A stretch of 64,000 nucleotides of DNA from Idiomarina zobellii (lineage in GTDB: Bacteria > Pseudomonadota > Gammaproteobacteria > Enterobacterales > Alteromonadaceae): positions 34,310-98,309 of the forward strand of contig NZ_FNCB01000007.1 in assembly GCF_900100855.1 (NCBI RefSeq), in the 5' to 3' direction. A program made the translations under genes and the position numbers. The notes beneath the pieces were generated by a model. That model was given only the letters and a program-made list of their open reading frames with translations, did no database searches and had not been told where the DNA came from. How positions within the stretch are numbered: the first letter of the stretch is position 1; every line of letters starts with the position of its first letter. Below, piece by piece: positions 1 to 10,747 of this stretch.

Positions 1-174
1 TGTGTGTACCGGCTTACCAACGGTTTTTTCTAAGTCCGCTTTAGAAATACCTTCTGCGTGAATATCAACGTAGCGATAATCGAAGTCATCGCGGTCTGCT
101 TTTAATTGATCGGCAACTTCTTTTGCGCGTACGCAGAACGGGCAGCCAGGACGTCCAAAAATTACTGTAAACAT
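1..174 (-). CDS. grxA: Glutaredoxin 1 (GrxA), C-terminal part outside the window
   Basis: This is the N-terminal 58 codons of a GrxA-type glutaredoxin; the gene runs off the left edge. The redox-active CPFC motif lies at residues 11-14, followed by the conserved acidic stretch around residues 28-38 and the start of the VGKPV segment. GrxA uses glutathione to reduce disulfides and is a classic electron donor to class Ia ribonucleotide reductase in the cytosol. It lies downstream of, and on the same strand as, nrdA-nrdB-yfaE, which supports that role. The ATG at 174 is preceded by a purine-rich AGGAAGAG ribosome binding site. A 115 bp gap to yfaE holds a promoter-like sequence, so it may be transcribed separately. 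Confidence 0.9.
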   Translation of the reverse strand, partial: MFTVIFGRPGCPFCVRAKEVADQLKADRDDFDYRYVDIHAEGISKADLEKTVGKPVHT

Positions 175-207
175 GAAATACCTCTTCCTTAATCAGTGTT
201 ACCGGGA

Positions 208-235
208 ATTATCCATTTTTTAGGCATAAAAACAA
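208..235 (-). promoter_or_regulatory. Candidate promoter of grxA
   Basis: On the minus strand a TTGTTT (-35, 230-235) and GATAAT (-10, 208-213) are separated by 16 bp, about 35 bp upstream of the grxA start. The -10 matches the sigma-70 consensus at 5 of 6 positions. It would let grxA be expressed apart from nrdAB. Confidence 0.4.
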
Positions 236-289
236 ATGGGTCTTACCGATGACTGTAATCGATTCTGTGAATAGCCAATACGCTCGGTG

Positions 290-550
290 CTAGTGCTCAA
301 TATCTAAGTCAGACTCTGGCACGCAACAACAGGGCAGAATGTCGCCTTTTCGAACGTAAGCTAACGGCTCAGTGGTATAACGTACTTGACCGGAATTTAG
401 TTTAGTCCTGCATGCACCACAAAATCCACTACGACAATGGTAGTGCATTTCCAGCTGGTGTTTTTCCAGCGCTTCGAGCAGGGTTCCTTCAGTCGCGTCA
501 ACGGCAAGCTCAGGCCCGCCGTTAACGATGACTTTAAAGGTTTTAGTCAT
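290..550 (-). CDS. yfaE: 2Fe-2S ferredoxin YfaE, diferric-tyrosyl radical maintenance protein
   Basis: This 86-residue protein is a plant-type [2Fe-2S] ferredoxin domain. Cluster ligands are visible as C39, C44 and C47 (C-x4-C-x2-C), with the fourth in the CCC at 74-76. In E. coli YfaE supplies electrons to rebuild the diferric-tyrosyl radical cofactor of NrdB. The gene starts 3 bp after the nrdB stop, so it is almost certainly co-transcribed and translationally coupled with nrdB. Its length equals the family norm of about 84-90 residues. Function rests on the family plus this adjacency. Confidence 0.93.
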   Translation of the reverse strand: MTKTFKVIVNGGPELAVDATEGTLLEALEKHQLEMHYHCRSGFCGACRTKLNSGQVRYTTEPLAYVRKGDILPCCCVPESDLDIEH

Positions 551-553
551 AGC

Positions 554-1687
554 TTAGAGGTCAAAGTCCCCAAGATCAGAGGCATTAACTTCACTGTCTA
601 TCTGGCCAACCAGGTAAGAGGTAATTTCCGCTTCCTGAGGAGCCACCTGTACATTGTCTGAAACTAAGTACTTGTTCATCCACGGTAATGGGTTAGAGCG
701 CATATTTTCGAACGGAGCATCAAAGCCAATAGCCTGCATACGTAAGTTGGCTATGTACTCAACGTACTGGCATAACATGCTCTCGTTCAGGCCAATCATT
801 GAACCGTCTTTGAACAGGTAGTGAGCCCACTGTTTTTCCTGTTTCACTGCGGTCATGAAAATCTCATAAGCTTCGTCACGCAGCTCTTCGGCAATTTCTT
901 TCATTTCCGGATCATCTTCACCGTATTGCCAAAGGTTCAGAATATGCTGAGTTGAGGTTAAATGGACGTTTTCGTCACGCGCAATCAGCTTAATGATTTT
1001 TGCGTTACCTTCCATCAGCTCGCGCTCTGCAAAAGCAAATGTACAAGCGAAACTGACGTAGAAGCGAATGGCTTCCAGTGCGTTCACTGAGTTAATGCAC
1101 AAGAACAGTTTCTTTTTAATTTCGCGCTGAGTCACATTGTATGTTTCACCGTCGACCGTTACTTCACCTTCACCGTGGGTTTGCCACAGCTGAGTGTAGA
1201 AAATAAGGTCGTCGTAGTATTGTGAAATATCGTTCGCACGAATTTTAATTTGTTCGTTAATAACAATGTCTTCAAACACTTCGCTTGGGTCAGTAAACAA
1301 GTTACGCAGAATATGCGTGTACGAGCGTGAGTGAATGGTCTCAAAGAATGACCAGGTCTCAATCCAGGTTTCAAGCTCTGGAATGGATACAATGGGCAAC
1401 AGCGCAATATTTGGTGAGCGGCCCTGAATAGAATCCAGCAGTGTTTGATATTTCAGGTTTGAAATAAACACGTGCTTTTCGCTGTCAGTGAGTTTATTAA
1501 AGTCGACTCGGTCACGGCTTACGTCAATTTCTTCAGGGCGCCAGAAAAAGCTAATTTGTTTTTCTATAAGCTTTTCAAAAATACTGTGCTTTTGTTGATC
1601 GTATCGAGCCACGTTAACCGAATTACCTAAAAACATAGGCTCGGTTAACGGATTCGTTTGTTCCTGGTTAAACGTTGAGTACGACAT
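554..1687 (-). CDS. nrdB: Ribonucleoside-diphosphate reductase class Ia, beta subunit (NrdB)
   Basis: This is the 377-residue radical-generating subunit of aerobic ribonucleotide reductase. Diiron and radical residues are all visible: D85, the E116-x2-H119 pair, radical tyrosine Y123, an AERE motif near residue 205, and the late E-x2-H of the RDENVH motif. These equal E. coli D84, E115, H118 and Y122 once the initiator Met is counted. The C-terminal tail (VGQIDSEV...DF-L) is the peptide that docks into NrdA. It lies 17 bp downstream of nrdA and 3 bp upstream of yfaE in one unit, with control expected from the NrdR boxes ahead of nrdA. Confidence 0.98.
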   Translation of the reverse strand: MSYSTFNQEQTNPLTEPMFLGNSVNVARYDQQKHSIFEKLIEKQISFFWRPEEIDVSRDRVDFNKLTDSEKHVFISNLKYQTLLDSIQGRSPNIALLPIVSIPELETWIETWSFFETIHSRSYTHILRNLFTDPSEVFEDIVINEQIKIRANDISQYYDDLIFYTQLWQTHGEGEVTVDGETYNVTQREIKKKLFLCINSVNALEAIRFYVSFACTFAFAERELMEGNAKIIKLIARDENVHLTSTQHILNLWQYGEDDPEMKEIAEELRDEAYEIFMTAVKQEKQWAHYLFKDGSMIGLNESMLCQYVEYIANLRMQAIGFDAPFENMRSNPLPWMNKYLVSDNVQVAPQEAEITSYLVGQIDSEVNASDLGDFDL

Positions 1688-1704
1688 TTCGCAAAATCCT
1701 TCTT

Positions 1705-4035
1705 TTAAATTTTACAAGCGCCGCCGGCACAATCGTCATCTTCTTCGATGATGACTTCAGATGGCTGTGCACCAGGCTTTTCTGATTGTTGACGTGCCGC
1801 GATATCAGACTGGTTATCGGCTGCACCGTCGCGCGTGTTGTGATAATAAAGTGTCTTAACGCCCAGCTTGTATGACGTTAGCAGGTCTTGTAATAGCTGC
1901 TTCATAGGCACTTTGCCCGCGTCAAATTTGCTTGGATCGTAGTTGGTGTTGGCAGAAATAGTTTGGTCGACAAACTTCTGCATAATGCCCACCAACTCTA
2001 GGTAGCCTTTGTTGCTCGGAATTTGCCACAGTAGCTCGTACTTATCCTTAAGCGTCTCGTAGTCAGGTACTACCTGCTTAGTAACGCCGTCTTTAGACGC
2101 TTTTACGCTGACAAAGCCACGCGGTGGCTCGATACCATTCGTCGCATTTGAAATTTGCGACGACGTTTCAGATGGCATTAACGCTGACAGGGTAGAGTTG
2201 CGCATACCGTGCTGTTTGATGTCGGCGCGCAGCTGATCCCAATCCAGGTGCAATGGTTCATTACAGACAGCGTCCAGGTCTTTCTTGTAAGTGTCTGTTG
2301 GCATAATACCTTGTGAATAGGTGGTCTCGTTAAACTTCGGACATGCACCTTTTTCTTTCGCCAGGTTCATTGAGGCTTTCATCAGGTAAAACTGGATAGC
2401 CTCAAAGGTCTTGTGAACCAGACTGTTTGCTGAGCCGTCAGAGTATTTAACACCGTGCTTAGCCAGGTAATAAGCGAAGTTAATGACACCAATACCCAGA
2501 GTACGACGATTCATAGTTGCGTTGTAAGCCGCAGGTACCGGATACTCCTGATAGTCGAGTAGGCTATCCAGAGCGCGAACGGCTAAGTCAGCCAGCTCTT
2601 CAAACTCGCCCAGGTCGTTAATTTTACCCAGGTTGAATGCTGACAGGGTACATAGCGCAATTTCACCTTCTTCGTCGTTGACGTGCTGTAACGGCTTAGT
2701 TGGCAGAGCAATTTCCAGACACAGATTGCTTTGACGAATAGGCGCAACTTTCGAGTCAAACGGGCTATGCGTATTGCAGTGGTCAACGTTTTGTACGTAA
2801 ATACGACCTGTGCTGGCACGCTCCTGCATAAACAGGCTGAATAGTTCAATGGCTTTAATGCGTTTTTTACGAATGCTTTCGTCTTGCTCGTACTGAACAT
2901 ACAGCTGCTCGAACTTCTCTTGATCTTCAAAGAAGGCGTCATACAGGCCTGGCACGTCAGACGGGCTGAATAGAGTAATGTAGTCGTCTTTAACTAAGCG
3001 CTGATACATTAAGCGGTTAAATTGAACACCGTAGTCCAAATGACGAACACGGTTTTCTTCAACACCACGGTTGTTCTTAAGTACCAGCAAGCTTTCTACT
3101 TCTAAATGCCACAATGGATAGAAGAGGGTTGCCGCGCCACCACGAACACCGCCTTGCGAACAGCTTTTAACCGCAGTCTGGAAGTATTTGTAGAATGGAA
3201 TACAACCGGTATGAAACGCTTCCCCGTTTCGAATTGGGCTACCAAGCGCCCGAATGCGGCCGGCATTAATACCAATACCAGCGCGTTGAGAAACGTATTT
3301 CACAATGGCGCTAGCGGTGGCGTTGATAGAATCCAGGCTGTCGCCAGTTTCAATTAATACGCATGAGCTGAATTGACGCGTTGGTGTACGAACGCCGGAC
3401 ATAATTGGCGTTGGTAGTGAAATTTTAAACTCAGATGTCGCATCATAGAAGCGCTTGATGTAATCCATGCGCGTTGCTTTTGGGTAGTTCGCGAACAAGC
3501 AGGCTGCAACTAAAATGTACAAGAACTGGGCGCTTTCATAAATATCGCCTGTCACACGGTTTTGAACCAGGTATTTATTCTCAAGCTGCTTGACCGCTGC
3601 GTATGAGAAGTTCATGTCGCGCCAGTGGTCGACAATCTCATCCATTTGGTCGAACTCAGCTTCGCTGAAGTCTTCCAACAAGTGCTCGTCATAACGGTGC
3701 TCTGCCACCATTTTCTTGACGTGATCAAATAAACGAGGTGGCTCAAACTTTCCATAAGCGCGTTTGCGTAAATGGAAAATGGCCAAACGGGCTGCCATGT
3801 ACTGATAGTCTGGAGCGTCTTCAGAGATTAAATCCGCCGCAGCTTTGATAATGGTCTCGTGGATATCTTCGGTTTTAATGCCATCATAAAACTGGATATG
3901 AGACTTAATTTCTACTTGAGAAGCGGAAACATTATGCAGACCTTCTGCTGCCCACATAATGACTCGATGGATCTTATCTAAGTTGAGCGGTTCACGTTCG
4001 CCGCTACGTTTGGTGACATACAGTTGCTCGTTCAT
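1705..4035 (-). CDS. nrdA: Ribonucleoside-diphosphate reductase class Ia, alpha subunit (NrdA)
   Basis: This 776-residue catalytic subunit reduces NDPs to dNDPs. An N-terminal ATP-cone (about residues 5-95) provides dATP overall-activity control. Catalytic C225, N437, C439, E441 and C462 sit at exactly the E. coli positions. The swinging C-terminal dithiol is C769/C774 (CAGGAC); E. coli has C754/C759, so the tail linker is about 15 residues longer here. It is the first gene of nrdA-nrdB-yfaE. Upstream are two NrdR-type palindromes on either side of a TATAAC -10-like sequence, indicating NrdR repression. Confidence 0.98.
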   Translation of the reverse strand: MNEQLYVTKRSGEREPLNLDKIHRVIMWAAEGLHNVSASQVEIKSHIQFYDGIKTEDIHETIIKAAADLISEDAPDYQYMAARLAIFHLRKRAYGKFEPPRLFDHVKKMVAEHRYDEHLLEDFSEAEFDQMDEIVDHWRDMNFSYAAVKQLENKYLVQNRVTGDIYESAQFLYILVAACLFANYPKATRMDYIKRFYDATSEFKISLPTPIMSGVRTPTRQFSSCVLIETGDSLDSINATASAIVKYVSQRAGIGINAGRIRALGSPIRNGEAFHTGCIPFYKYFQTAVKSCSQGGVRGGAATLFYPLWHLEVESLLVLKNNRGVEENRVRHLDYGVQFNRLMYQRLVKDDYITLFSPSDVPGLYDAFFEDQEKFEQLYVQYEQDESIRKKRIKAIELFSLFMQERASTGRIYVQNVDHCNTHSPFDSKVAPIRQSNLCLEIALPTKPLQHVNDEEGEIALCTLSAFNLGKINDLGEFEELADLAVRALDSLLDYQEYPVPAAYNATMNRRTLGIGVINFAYYLAKHGVKYSDGSANSLVHKTFEAIQFYLMKASMNLAKEKGACPKFNETTYSQGIMPTDTYKKDLDAVCNEPLHLDWDQLRADIKQHGMRNSTLSALMPSETSSQISNATNGIEPPRGFVSVKASKDGVTKQVVPDYETLKDKYELLWQIPSNKGYLELVGIMQKFVDQTISANTNYDPSKFDAGKVPMKQLLQDLLTSYKLGVKTLYYHNTRDGAADNQSDIAARQQSEKPGAQPSEVIIEEDDDCAGGACKI

Positions 4036-4073
4036 TTTGCGCCGACTCTTAGCTTTTTGTTATAGAGATGTAG

Positions 4074-4089
4074 CCACAAGATATTGTGG
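4074..4089. promoter_or_regulatory. NrdR box, proximal copy
   Basis: This 16-bp palindrome (CCACAAGATATTGTGG) matches the NrdR consensus core CwAtATaTwG with one mismatch. It lies 39-54 bp upstream of the nrdA start, just downstream of the candidate -10. Confidence 0.75.
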
Positions 4090-4095
4090 TCATTA

Positions 4096-4101
4096 GTTAT
4101 A
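4096..4101 (-). promoter_or_regulatory. Candidate -10 element of the nrdA promoter
   Basis: The minus strand reads TATAAC (5 of 6 to consensus) between the two NrdR boxes. No strong -35 is seen at 16-18 bp; the expected position falls inside the distal NrdR box, which suits direct repression. Confidence 0.4.
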
Positions 4102-4114
4102 CAGAGTGAAATTC

Positions 4115-4130
4115 ACACAATATCTAGTGT
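4115..4130. promoter_or_regulatory. NrdR box, distal copy
   Basis: This 16-bp near-palindrome (ACACAATATCTAGTGT) matches the NrdR consensus acaCwAtATaTwGtgt at all but one position. Its centre is 41 bp from the proximal box, close to four helical turns, which places both boxes on the same DNA face as NrdR requires. Confidence 0.85.
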
Positions 4131-4305
4131 CTTTGATTTTTCAGTATGCTAGGTCTTAGTCAGACTTTGATCAAGTGAAATTCTGTAGAAAAGCAAAAGA
4201 AAATTAGCGTTTAATTGTTGATTTTTTTCTAGCCTTTAATAGACGTGAGTTTGCGAGGACCTCGGCTTTTTATAACTTTTTTGTCTTTAAAAATGGGTTA
4301 ATAGA

Positions 4306-4992
4306 TCAAGGTTGTGGTAGCCCAATAATATTCAGCAACTCAAGCGGTGTGCTGATGCCGTAGTCGGCCTTCCAGTCAGCGGGTGAGTCGCTGTCGCTAA
4401 TATAGCCATAATGAGCCAGTACCGTTGTCATTGCAGCATTGCGGCCAGCCTGAATATCACGTTCAGCGTCACCCACGTAAATGCAGTTTGTCGGGTTAAC
4501 TCCCAGCTGTTCTACTGCCAGCAGTAAAGGCGCAGGGTCAGGCTTTGATACACTCAAAGTGTCCCCGCAGACAACTGATTCAAAGACATCAAACTCGGGA
4601 AAGCTTGGCAGCAACTCTTGGGTCAACTGCTTAGGTTTGTTGGTAACAATGGCCACTTTTATTTGTGCCTGAATGAGAGCATTCAGTAGCGGTACAACAC
4701 CTTCGTACACATGGGTCTTAGCGGCAATGCTGTTCGAGTAGGCGTCTAAGAAAGCCTTTCTTAACTCACTTTCATGGGTTTCCAATTCTTTTGAAAAAGC
4801 CAGCTTTAATAAGCCTCTGGAACCATGTGAAGCAACAGGCGTATAGGTGTCTTCATGAACAGGTTCTTTCCCATATAAAGCGCACACATTGTTGAGTGCG
4901 GCTCCAAGATCAGGGGCGGTGTTCAGCAAGGTGCCGTCAAGATCGAACAGCACGCCTTCGGGAAGCTTGGCGTTCTTTGCGAGATTCGTCAT
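4306..4992 (-). CDS. gph: Phosphoglycolate phosphatase (HAD superfamily)
   Basis: This 228-residue HAD-IA hydrolase has nucleophile motif DLDGTLL (D17 nucleophile, D19 acid/base), a VTNKP motif II near residue 117 and a GDAERDIQAG motif III/IV near residue 174. Gph clears 2-phosphoglycolate, formed mainly during repair of 3'-phosphoglycolate DNA ends. It begins 3 bp after the ubiG stop codon on the same strand, an ubiG-gph arrangement seen in many gammaproteobacteria. That adjacency separates it from other HAD phosphatases such as the one at 21904-22563. Confidence 0.9.
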   Translation of the reverse strand: MTNLAKNAKLPEGVLFDLDGTLLNTAPDLGAALNNVCALYGKEPVHEDTYTPVASHGSRGLLKLAFSKELETHESELRKAFLDAYSNSIAAKTHVYEGVVPLLNALIQAQIKVAIVTNKPKQLTQELLPSFPEFDVFESVVCGDTLSVSKPDPAPLLLAVEQLGVNPTNCIYVGDAERDIQAGRNAAMTTVLAHYGYISDSDSPADWKADYGISTPLELLNIIGLPQP

Positions 4993-4995
4993 GAG

Positions 4996-5727
4996 CTAGG
5001 TCAGAGGCTTTTGTAAAACAGTAATGTAATTCACATCGATATCGGTATTCGACAGAGTGAACCCTTTTAATGGATGGAAAATTAATCCATTAATATCAAC
5101 CTCATTAAGCCCGGCTTCATCGGTCATGCGGAAGAGCTCTGACGGCTTAATAAAACGCTGATGCTGGTGTGTGCCTTTGGGCACCCAACCAAGTATATGT
5201 TCAGCAGCCAAAATGCCCAGCAGCCAGGACTTAACGTTACGGTTTAGAGTTGAGAAAAACACCAAGCCGCCGGGTTTAACCGCTTCTGCGCATGCCTTAA
5301 CTATAGAGGCAGGGTCGGGCACGTGTTCCAGCATTTCCAAACAGGTAACTGCGTCATACTGACCTTTATGGTCGGCTGCGTGATTTTCTACGGCGACACA
5401 TTGGTAATCAACAGAGACTTCGCTTTCTAGTGCATGTAGGCGCGCTATTTTTAATGACTCTTCGGCTAAGTCGATACCGGTAACCTTAGCGCCGCGCTCG
5501 GCCATGGCTTCACTTAGCAGACCACCACCACAACCGACATCAAGAATGTTCTTTCCAAATAATCCATTGGCGTGTTGCTCAATAAAAGACAGCCGAACCG
5601 GGTTAATTTGGTGCAACGGTTTGAATTCGCCTTCAGGGTCCCACCAACGCGAGGCGAGGGCAGAGAACTTAGCGATTTCTTCTAAATCGACGTTTTTTTG
5701 TTCAGTATTTTTGTTTTCTTGTGTCAT
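4996..5727 (-). CDS. ubiG: Ubiquinone biosynthesis O-methyltransferase UbiG
   Basis: This SAM-dependent methyltransferase does both O-methylations of ubiquinone synthesis. The conserved UbiG N-terminal block [19 protein letters not shown] is present, followed by SAM motif [10 protein letters not shown] and the acidic ribose-binding GIDLAE. I chose the ATG at 5727 (243 residues). A GTG three codons upstream (5736) would add MHS, but neither start has a good ribosome binding site, and the ATG fits E. coli UbiG (240 residues) better. It is divergent from gyrA across about 150 bp, as in E. coli. Confidence 0.95.
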   Translation of the reverse strand: MTQENKNTEQKNVDLEEIAKFSALASRWWDPEGEFKPLHQINPVRLSFIEQHANGLFGKNILDVGCGGGLLSEAMAERGAKVTGIDLAEESLKIARLHALESEVSVDYQCVAVENHAADHKGQYDAVTCLEMLEHVPDPASIVKACAEAVKPGGLVFFSTLNRNVKSWLLGILAAEHILGWVPKGTHQHQRFIKPSELFRMTDEAGLNEVDINGLIFHPLKGFTLSNTDIDVNYITVLQKPLT

Positions 5728-5876
5728 GGAGTGCACTGTTGTGAGCGATAAATAACGCGGCTAGTCTACCCTAGCTAAAGAATAAGAAAAAGAGGGTGCG
5801 AGACTCGTTTCGGATGGGTACAATGACTGCATCAAAATAACAAAGATATGCGGATTTTTATTTTAGGGACTGAACT

Positions 5877-8504
5877 ATGAGCGATCTAGCCAGAGAAGTG
5901 TCACCGGTTAATATCGAAGATGAATTAAAAAGCTCTTATCTCGATTATGCGATGAGCGTTATTGTCGGGCGTGCACTGCCTGACGTCAGGGACGGACTAA
6001 AACCGGTACACAGACGTGTCTTATTCGCAATGAACGAGTTGCGTAACGACTACAACAAACCCTATAAAAAGTCAGCGCGTGTGGTCGGTGATGTCATTGG
6101 TAAATATCACCCACACGGTGACAGCGCGGTTTACGACACTATTGTTCGTATGGCGCAGGACTTTTCATTACGCTACATGTTGGTTGACGGGCAGGGTAAC
6201 TTTGGCTCGGTCGATGGTGACTCTGCAGCGGCAATGCGTTATACCGAAATTCGCATGGCCAAAATCTCTCACCAGCTACTGGCCGACTTAGACAAAGAAA
6301 CGGTTGATTTTGTCGATAACTACGACGGTACTGAGCGCATTCCTGATGTACTACCAACCCGTGTTCCTAACCTGCTAGTCAACGGTTCTTCCGGTATCGC
6401 GGTTGGTATGGCAACGAACATTCCGCCGCACAACCTCACCGAAGTCATCAATGGCTCACTGGCGATGATCGACAACCCGGATATCGATGTTGATGGGTTA
6501 ATGGAATATATCCCGGGTCCGGACTTTCCAACGGCTGCAACAATTTCAGGCCGCAGCGGCATTGTTGAAGCGTACAAAACGGGTCGTGGTCGCATTCACT
6601 TACGTGCTAAAGCAGAAGTGGAAGTCGACGAGAAAACAGGCAAAGAGACCATCATTGTTACGGAAATTCCGTACCAGGTGAACAAAGCGCGCTTGATTGA
6701 AAAAATTGCTGAATTAGTCAAAGAGAAGCGCGTTGAAGGTATTAGTGCACTGCGCGATGAGTCTGACAAAGACGGTATGCGCATTGTCATCGAAATACGC
6801 CGTGGTGACGTTGGCGAGGTTGTACTTAACCACTTATACGCAAACACCCAATTACAAGTGGTGTTTGGTATTAACATGGTGGCACTGGATAAAAATCAGC
6901 CACGCCTATTTAATCTGCGCGATATGCTGGACTGCTTCATTCGCCACCGTCGCGAAGTAGTGACTCGCCGCTCGGTTTACGAGTTACGTAAGGCGCGTGA
7001 GCGTGCTCATATTTTGGAAGGCCTGGCGATATCGCTGGCGAACATAGATGAAGTTATTGAATTAATTCGTCGCTCTCCAACACCAGCAGAAGCGAAAGCC
7101 GGTCTTATTTCCCGCGCTTGGAAGCTAGGTGATGTTGCAGCCATGCTAGAAACGGCTGGTGTTGACGCGGCACGCCCGGATCATTTGCCGGAAGAATACG
7201 GCATTAAAGGTGATAACTATCATCTGACCGAAGCACAAGCACAAGCCATTCTTGATTTACGCTTACACAAGCTCACAGGCTTAGAGCACGAGAAAATTCT
7301 TGACGAATACAAAGGCCTGTTAGAGCAAATTGCTGAATTGCTACATATTTTGCGTAGCTCAGAGCGCCTCATGGAAGTTATTCGTGAAGAGTTAGTCGAA
7401 ATTCGCGATAACTTTGGTGACGAGCGTAAGACGGATATTACTGCCGCAGCGCATGATATCAGCATGGAAGACCTTATTAACGAGGAAGATGTTGTACTAA
7501 CACTGTCTCATGAAGGCTACGTGAAGTATCAACCACTGACTGAATACGAAGCTCAGCGCCGTGGTGGTAAAGGTAAAGCGGCAACGAAAATGAAGGACGA
7601 AGACTTCATTGAACGTCTGTGGGTTGCTAACACCCACGACACCATTTTGTGCTTCTCGACTCGTGGCCGTATCTACTGGATGAAAGTGTATCAGCTGCCA
7701 TTAGCCAGCCGTGCGTCACGAGGCAAGCCTATTGTTAATTTGCTGCCGCTTGAAGCGGATGAGCGCATTACCGCTATTCTACCAACGCGTGACTACCCTG
7801 AAGACAAGTTCGTGGTTATGGCAACGAAGAAGGGTACGATTAAGAAAACGCCACTGCCTGAGTATTCCCGCCCACGTAACGGAGGTATTATTGCCCTGAA
7901 CCTGGTGGAAGATGACGAGCTTATCGGTGTTGATATTACTGATGGTAATGGTGACATCATGCTGTTCTCTGATGCCGGTAAAGTGGTTCGCTTTGCGGAA
8001 GAGCAGGTTCGTTCTATGGGGCGTACTGCAACGGGTGTTCGCGGTATTCGTCTGGAAGAAGACCAGCGTGTTGTGTCACTCATAGTGCCGCGTGAGTACG
8101 AAGACCAGGAAGCGGCCGTTCTGACAGTTACAGAGAATGGTTATGGTAAACGTACGCCGCTGACTGAATACCCAGCGAAAAGTCGTGCAACCAAAGGTGT
8201 CGTTTCTATAAAAGTGAGTGAGCGTAATGGCTCTGTGGTCGGTGCTATGGAAGTTATCGACGGCAACGAAATTATGCTTATTAGCAATAAAGGCACACTG
8301 GTTAGAACTCGTGTTAACGAAGTGTCTACTGTTGGCCGTAACACTCAGGGTGTGCGTTTAATTCGCACCGGCGATGACGAAAAAGTCGTTGGCTTGCAGC
8401 GCATTGATGAAATTGATGAAGACGAAGAGCTGATTGAAGGTGAAGTTGTTGCCGATAATGGCGAAGAAGATGGAGCCAACGAAGAAGGAGCTTCTGAAGA
8501 ATAA
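5877..8504 (+). CDS. gyrA: DNA gyrase subunit A
   Basis: This 875-residue subunit breaks and rejoins DNA for negative supercoiling. Catalytic Y122 is preceded by R121. The quinolone-resistance region keeps the wild-type S83 and D87. The C-terminal beta-pinwheel carries the GyrA box QRRGGKG, required for DNA wrapping, and ends in a very acidic tail (last ~40 residues rich in E and D) that in E. coli tunes supercoiling. Its stop codon overlaps the serC start by one base, so the two are translationally coupled. The upstream region has a TACAAT -10-like sequence at 5819-5824 without a convincing -35. Confidence 0.98.
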   Translation: MSDLAREVSPVNIEDELKSSYLDYAMSVIVGRALPDVRDGLKPVHRRVLFAMNELRNDYNKPYKKSARVVGDVIGKYHPHGDSAVYDTIVRMAQDFSLRYMLVDGQGNFGSVDGDSAAAMRYTEIRMAKISHQLLADLDKETVDFVDNYDGTERIPDVLPTRVPNLLVNGSSGIAVGMATNIPPHNLTEVINGSLAMIDNPDIDVDGLMEYIPGPDFPTAATISGRSGIVEAYKTGRGRIHLRAKAEVEVDEKTGKETIIVTEIPYQVNKARLIEKIAELVKEKRVEGISALRDESDKDGMRIVIEIRRGDVGEVVLNHLYANTQLQVVFGINMVALDKNQPRLFNLRDMLDCFIRHRREVVTRRSVYELRKARERAHILEGLAISLANIDEVIELIRRSPTPAEAKAGLISRAWKLGDVAAMLETAGVDAARPDHLPEEYGIKGDNYHLTEAQAQAILDLRLHKLTGLEHEKILDEYKGLLEQIAELLHILRSSERLMEVIREELVEIRDNFGDERKTDITAAAHDISMEDLINEEDVVLTLSHEGYVKYQPLTEYEAQRRGGKGKAATKMKDEDFIERLWVANTHDTILCFSTRGRIYWMKVYQLPLASRASRGKPIVNLLPLEADERITAILPTRDYPEDKFVVMATKKGTIKKTPLPEYSRPRNGGIIALNLVEDDELIGVDITDGNGDIMLFSDAGKVVRFAEEQVRSMGRTATGVRGIRLEEDQRVVSLIVPREYEDQEAAVLTVTENGYGKRTPLTEYPAKSRATKGVVSIKVSERNGSVVGAMEVIDGNEIMLISNKGTLVRTRVNEVSTVGRNTQGVRLIRTGDDEKVVGLQRIDEIDEDEELIEGEVVADNGEEDGANEEGASEE

Positions 8505-9589
8505 TGAGTGACGTATTTAACTTTTCAGCAGGACCGGCAACATTGCCGGTCGATGTGTTAAGGCAAGCTCAGGACGAACTTCTTAACTGGAATAATCAAG
8601 GCGTTTCCGTCATGGAAATGTCTCACCGTGACCCTGCGTATGTGCGCATGGCTCGTGAAGCAGAGCAAGACTTACGCGACTTACTGGACGTTCCGGACGA
8701 CTACGAAGTTTTGTTTTTGCAAGGTGGCGGGCGCGGCCAGTTCTCAGCCGTTCCGCAAAATATCGCGGCGCCTGACTCAACAGTCGACTACCTCGACACC
8801 GGTATTTGGTCTGGCTTTGCTATACGGGAGGCCGAGAAGTTCGTCGCTAAAGTAAATGTGGCCGGACACGTAAAAGAGGGCGTTAAAGGCAAGGAGATTC
8901 AGTCTCCGGACGACTGGCAGTTGTCTGACAATGCGGCGTATTTTCATTACTGTCCTAATGAAACCGTTGATGGCATTGCACTTCACGATATTCCTAATGT
9001 TAATGCTCCCATTGTGGCGGACATGTCGTCGAATATTTTGTCAGAGCCACTGGATGTGTCTAAGTTCGGTGTTATCTACGCTGGTGCGCAAAAGAATATA
9101 GGTCCGTCAGGTTTTGCTATTGCCATCGTTAAGCGAGATTTGTTGGGGTCACCGCAGAAGCAGGTTTCATCGATTATGGACTATCAGTTACAGGCTAAGG
9201 ACGGGTCTATGTATAACACCCCCAATACCTTTGCCTGGTATTTAGCTGGGTTGGTGTTCAAATGGCTTAAGGTACAAGGTGGTTTGTCCGAAATGGGTCG
9301 AATTAACCATGAAAAAGCGCAGTTATTGTACGACTTTATCGACAAATCTGACTTTTACCGAAATACCGTTAACCCGCAGTATCGTTCTATTATGAATGTG
9401 CCTTTCCAGCTTGCCGATGACAAACTGGATGCTGAGTTTTTAGCTCAGGCTGAAGCCGCAGGCTTCAAAGGCTTGAAAGGTCATCGTTTTGTGGGTGGTA
9501 TGCGAGCAAGTATATATAACGCGATGCCGGTAGCCGGTGTTAAAGCGTTACTCAGCTTTATGGCGGACTTTGAGAGAAGTCAAAGCTAG
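8504..9589 (+). CDS. serC: Phosphoserine aminotransferase (SerC)
   Basis: This 361-residue class V aminotransferase makes 3-phosphoserine and also acts in pyridoxal phosphate synthesis. The PLP lysine is K197 in the [11 protein letters not shown] motif, and the N-terminus has the typical FSAGPATLP signature. Its ATG overlaps the gyrA stop by one base. The gyrA-serC-(pheA)-hisC-(tyrA)-aroA order is known from pseudomonads; here the bracketed genes are absent. Confidence 0.97.
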   Translation: MSDVFNFSAGPATLPVDVLRQAQDELLNWNNQGVSVMEMSHRDPAYVRMAREAEQDLRDLLDVPDDYEVLFLQGGGRGQFSAVPQNIAAPDSTVDYLDTGIWSGFAIREAEKFVAKVNVAGHVKEGVKGKEIQSPDDWQLSDNAAYFHYCPNETVDGIALHDIPNVNAPIVADMSSNILSEPLDVSKFGVIYAGAQKNIGPSGFAIAIVKRDLLGSPQKQVSSIMDYQLQAKDGSMYNTPNTFAWYLAGLVFKWLKVQGGLSEMGRINHEKAQLLYDFIDKSDFYRNTVNPQYRSIMNVPFQLADDKLDAEFLAQAEAAGFKGLKGHRFVGGMRASIYNAMPVAGVKALLSFMADFERSQS

Positions 9590-9643
9590 GCTCAAAATAG
9601 AGTTAAGTTCCAAAAATAATAAGACAAAAGGCTTACGAGAATT

Positions 9644-10747
9644 ATGAGTAATTTTGATGCATTGTCATTAGTTAACCCCGGTGTAAAACAGCTCCGTCCT
9701 TATCAAGCGGGCAAGCCAGTGTCTGAATTGCAGCGCGAATTGGGTTTGCAGCACGTTGTTAAATTAGCGTCAAACGAAAACCCTCTCGGTTTGAGTGAGA
9801 AAGTAAAGACGGCGCTGGAAGCCGAGCTTAATGATCTGGTTCGTTATCCGGACGCAAACGGGTACTACCTGAAAAGTCGCCTAGCTGAGTTGAACTCAGT
9901 GACAACGCAACAAATTACTCTGGGTAATGGCTCTAACGATGTGTTGGAAATTTTGGCACGGACGTTCGTGTCAGACCAGGACGAAGTCATTTTCTCACAG
10001 CATGCGTTTGTGGTTTATCCGCTAGTCACTCAGGCTATTGGTGCAAAACCTGTTGCAGTACCAGCGGTTGACTACGGTCACGATCTTGATGGCATGGCAG
10101 CAGCAATAACCGACAAGACGAAGATGATTTTCATCGCAAACCCCAACAACCCAACGGGCACTTTTTTAACGACAGCGGCAATTAAAGCGTTTTTGGATAA
10201 AGTGCCTCAGAGCGTTATTGTTGTGTTGGATGAAGCTTATTACGAATACGTACCTGAAGGTGAACGCGCACCGTCGGTTGAATGGATTAAAGAATACCCG
10301 AACCTTGTCATCAGCCGCACGTTTTCAAAAGCCTACGGGTTGGCAGGATTACGCGCAGGTTATGCAGTAAGCCATGAAGGCATTGCCGATGTCCTAAACC
10401 GTATTCGTCAGCCATTTAATATGAATTCACTGTCCTTAAAGGCGGCAGAAGTGGTGTTGGATGACCATGCTTACTTGCAAAAAGCGGTTGAAGTTAATGC
10501 GCACGGCATGAAACAGCTAACTGACTTTTGTGAAGGTGCAGGCTTTAACTACATTCCGTCTTACGGTAACTTCCTGACTATTGAAGTCGGCCCAGATGCA
10601 GAGAAGCTGTACGATGAGTTGTTGCATGAAGGCGTTATTGTGCGTCCGGTTACTGGCTATGAGCTGCCGAATCACTTACGTGTCAGTATTGGTTTACCCG
10701 CAGAAAATGAAGCCTTTATTAAGGCAATGAAAAAACTGCGTGGCTGA
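9644..10747 (+). CDS. hisC: Histidinol-phosphate aminotransferase (HisC, aromatic-supraoperon type)
   Basis: This 367-residue class I/II aminotransferase has the PLP lysine K229 in SRTFSKAYGLAGLRAGY, the PLP-ring aspartate in LDEAYYEY near residue 196, and the NPNNPTGT motif near 166. It is not near other his genes but between serC and aroA, the position of the HisC2/HisHb paralogue of pseudomonads, which also transaminates phenylpyruvate or 4-hydroxyphenylpyruvate. Dual histidine and aromatic function is therefore plausible (inference). It overlaps aroA by 8 bp. A plausible ribosome binding site (ACGAGAATT) lies just upstream. Confidence 0.92.
   Translation: MSNFDALSLVNPGVKQLRPYQAGKPVSELQRELGLQHVVKLASNENPLGLSEKVKTALEAELNDLVRYPDANGYYLKSRLAELNSVTTQQITLGNGSNDVLEILARTFVSDQDEVIFSQHAFVVYPLVTQAIGAKPVAVPAVDYGHDLDGMAAAITDKTKMIFIANPNNPTGTFLTTAAIKAFLDKVPQSVIVVLDEAYYEYVPEGERAPSVEWIKEYPNLVISRTFSKAYGLAGLRAGYAVSHEGIADVLNRIRQPFNMNSLSLKAAEVVLDDHAYLQKAVEVNAHGMKQLTDFCEGAGFNYIPSYGNFLTIEVGPDAEKLYDELLHEGVIVRPVTGYELPNHLRVSIGLPAENEAFIKAMKKLRG

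Noticed and set aside
3106..3357. Plus-strand frame opposite nrdA, and many similar antisense frames in gyrA, rpsA, rne and asnS
   Set aside because: These are shadow frames of strongly conserved genes; composition and lack of start signals give no support.
4250..4290. CGAGG/CCTCG element with T-rich tail between gph and nrdA
   Set aside because: It reads as a terminator only on the plus strand, where no gene ends; the stem is 4 bp.
5877..8504. Possible quinolone-resistance changes in GyrA
   Set aside because: S83 and D87 are wild type and the surrounding region matches susceptible enzymes.
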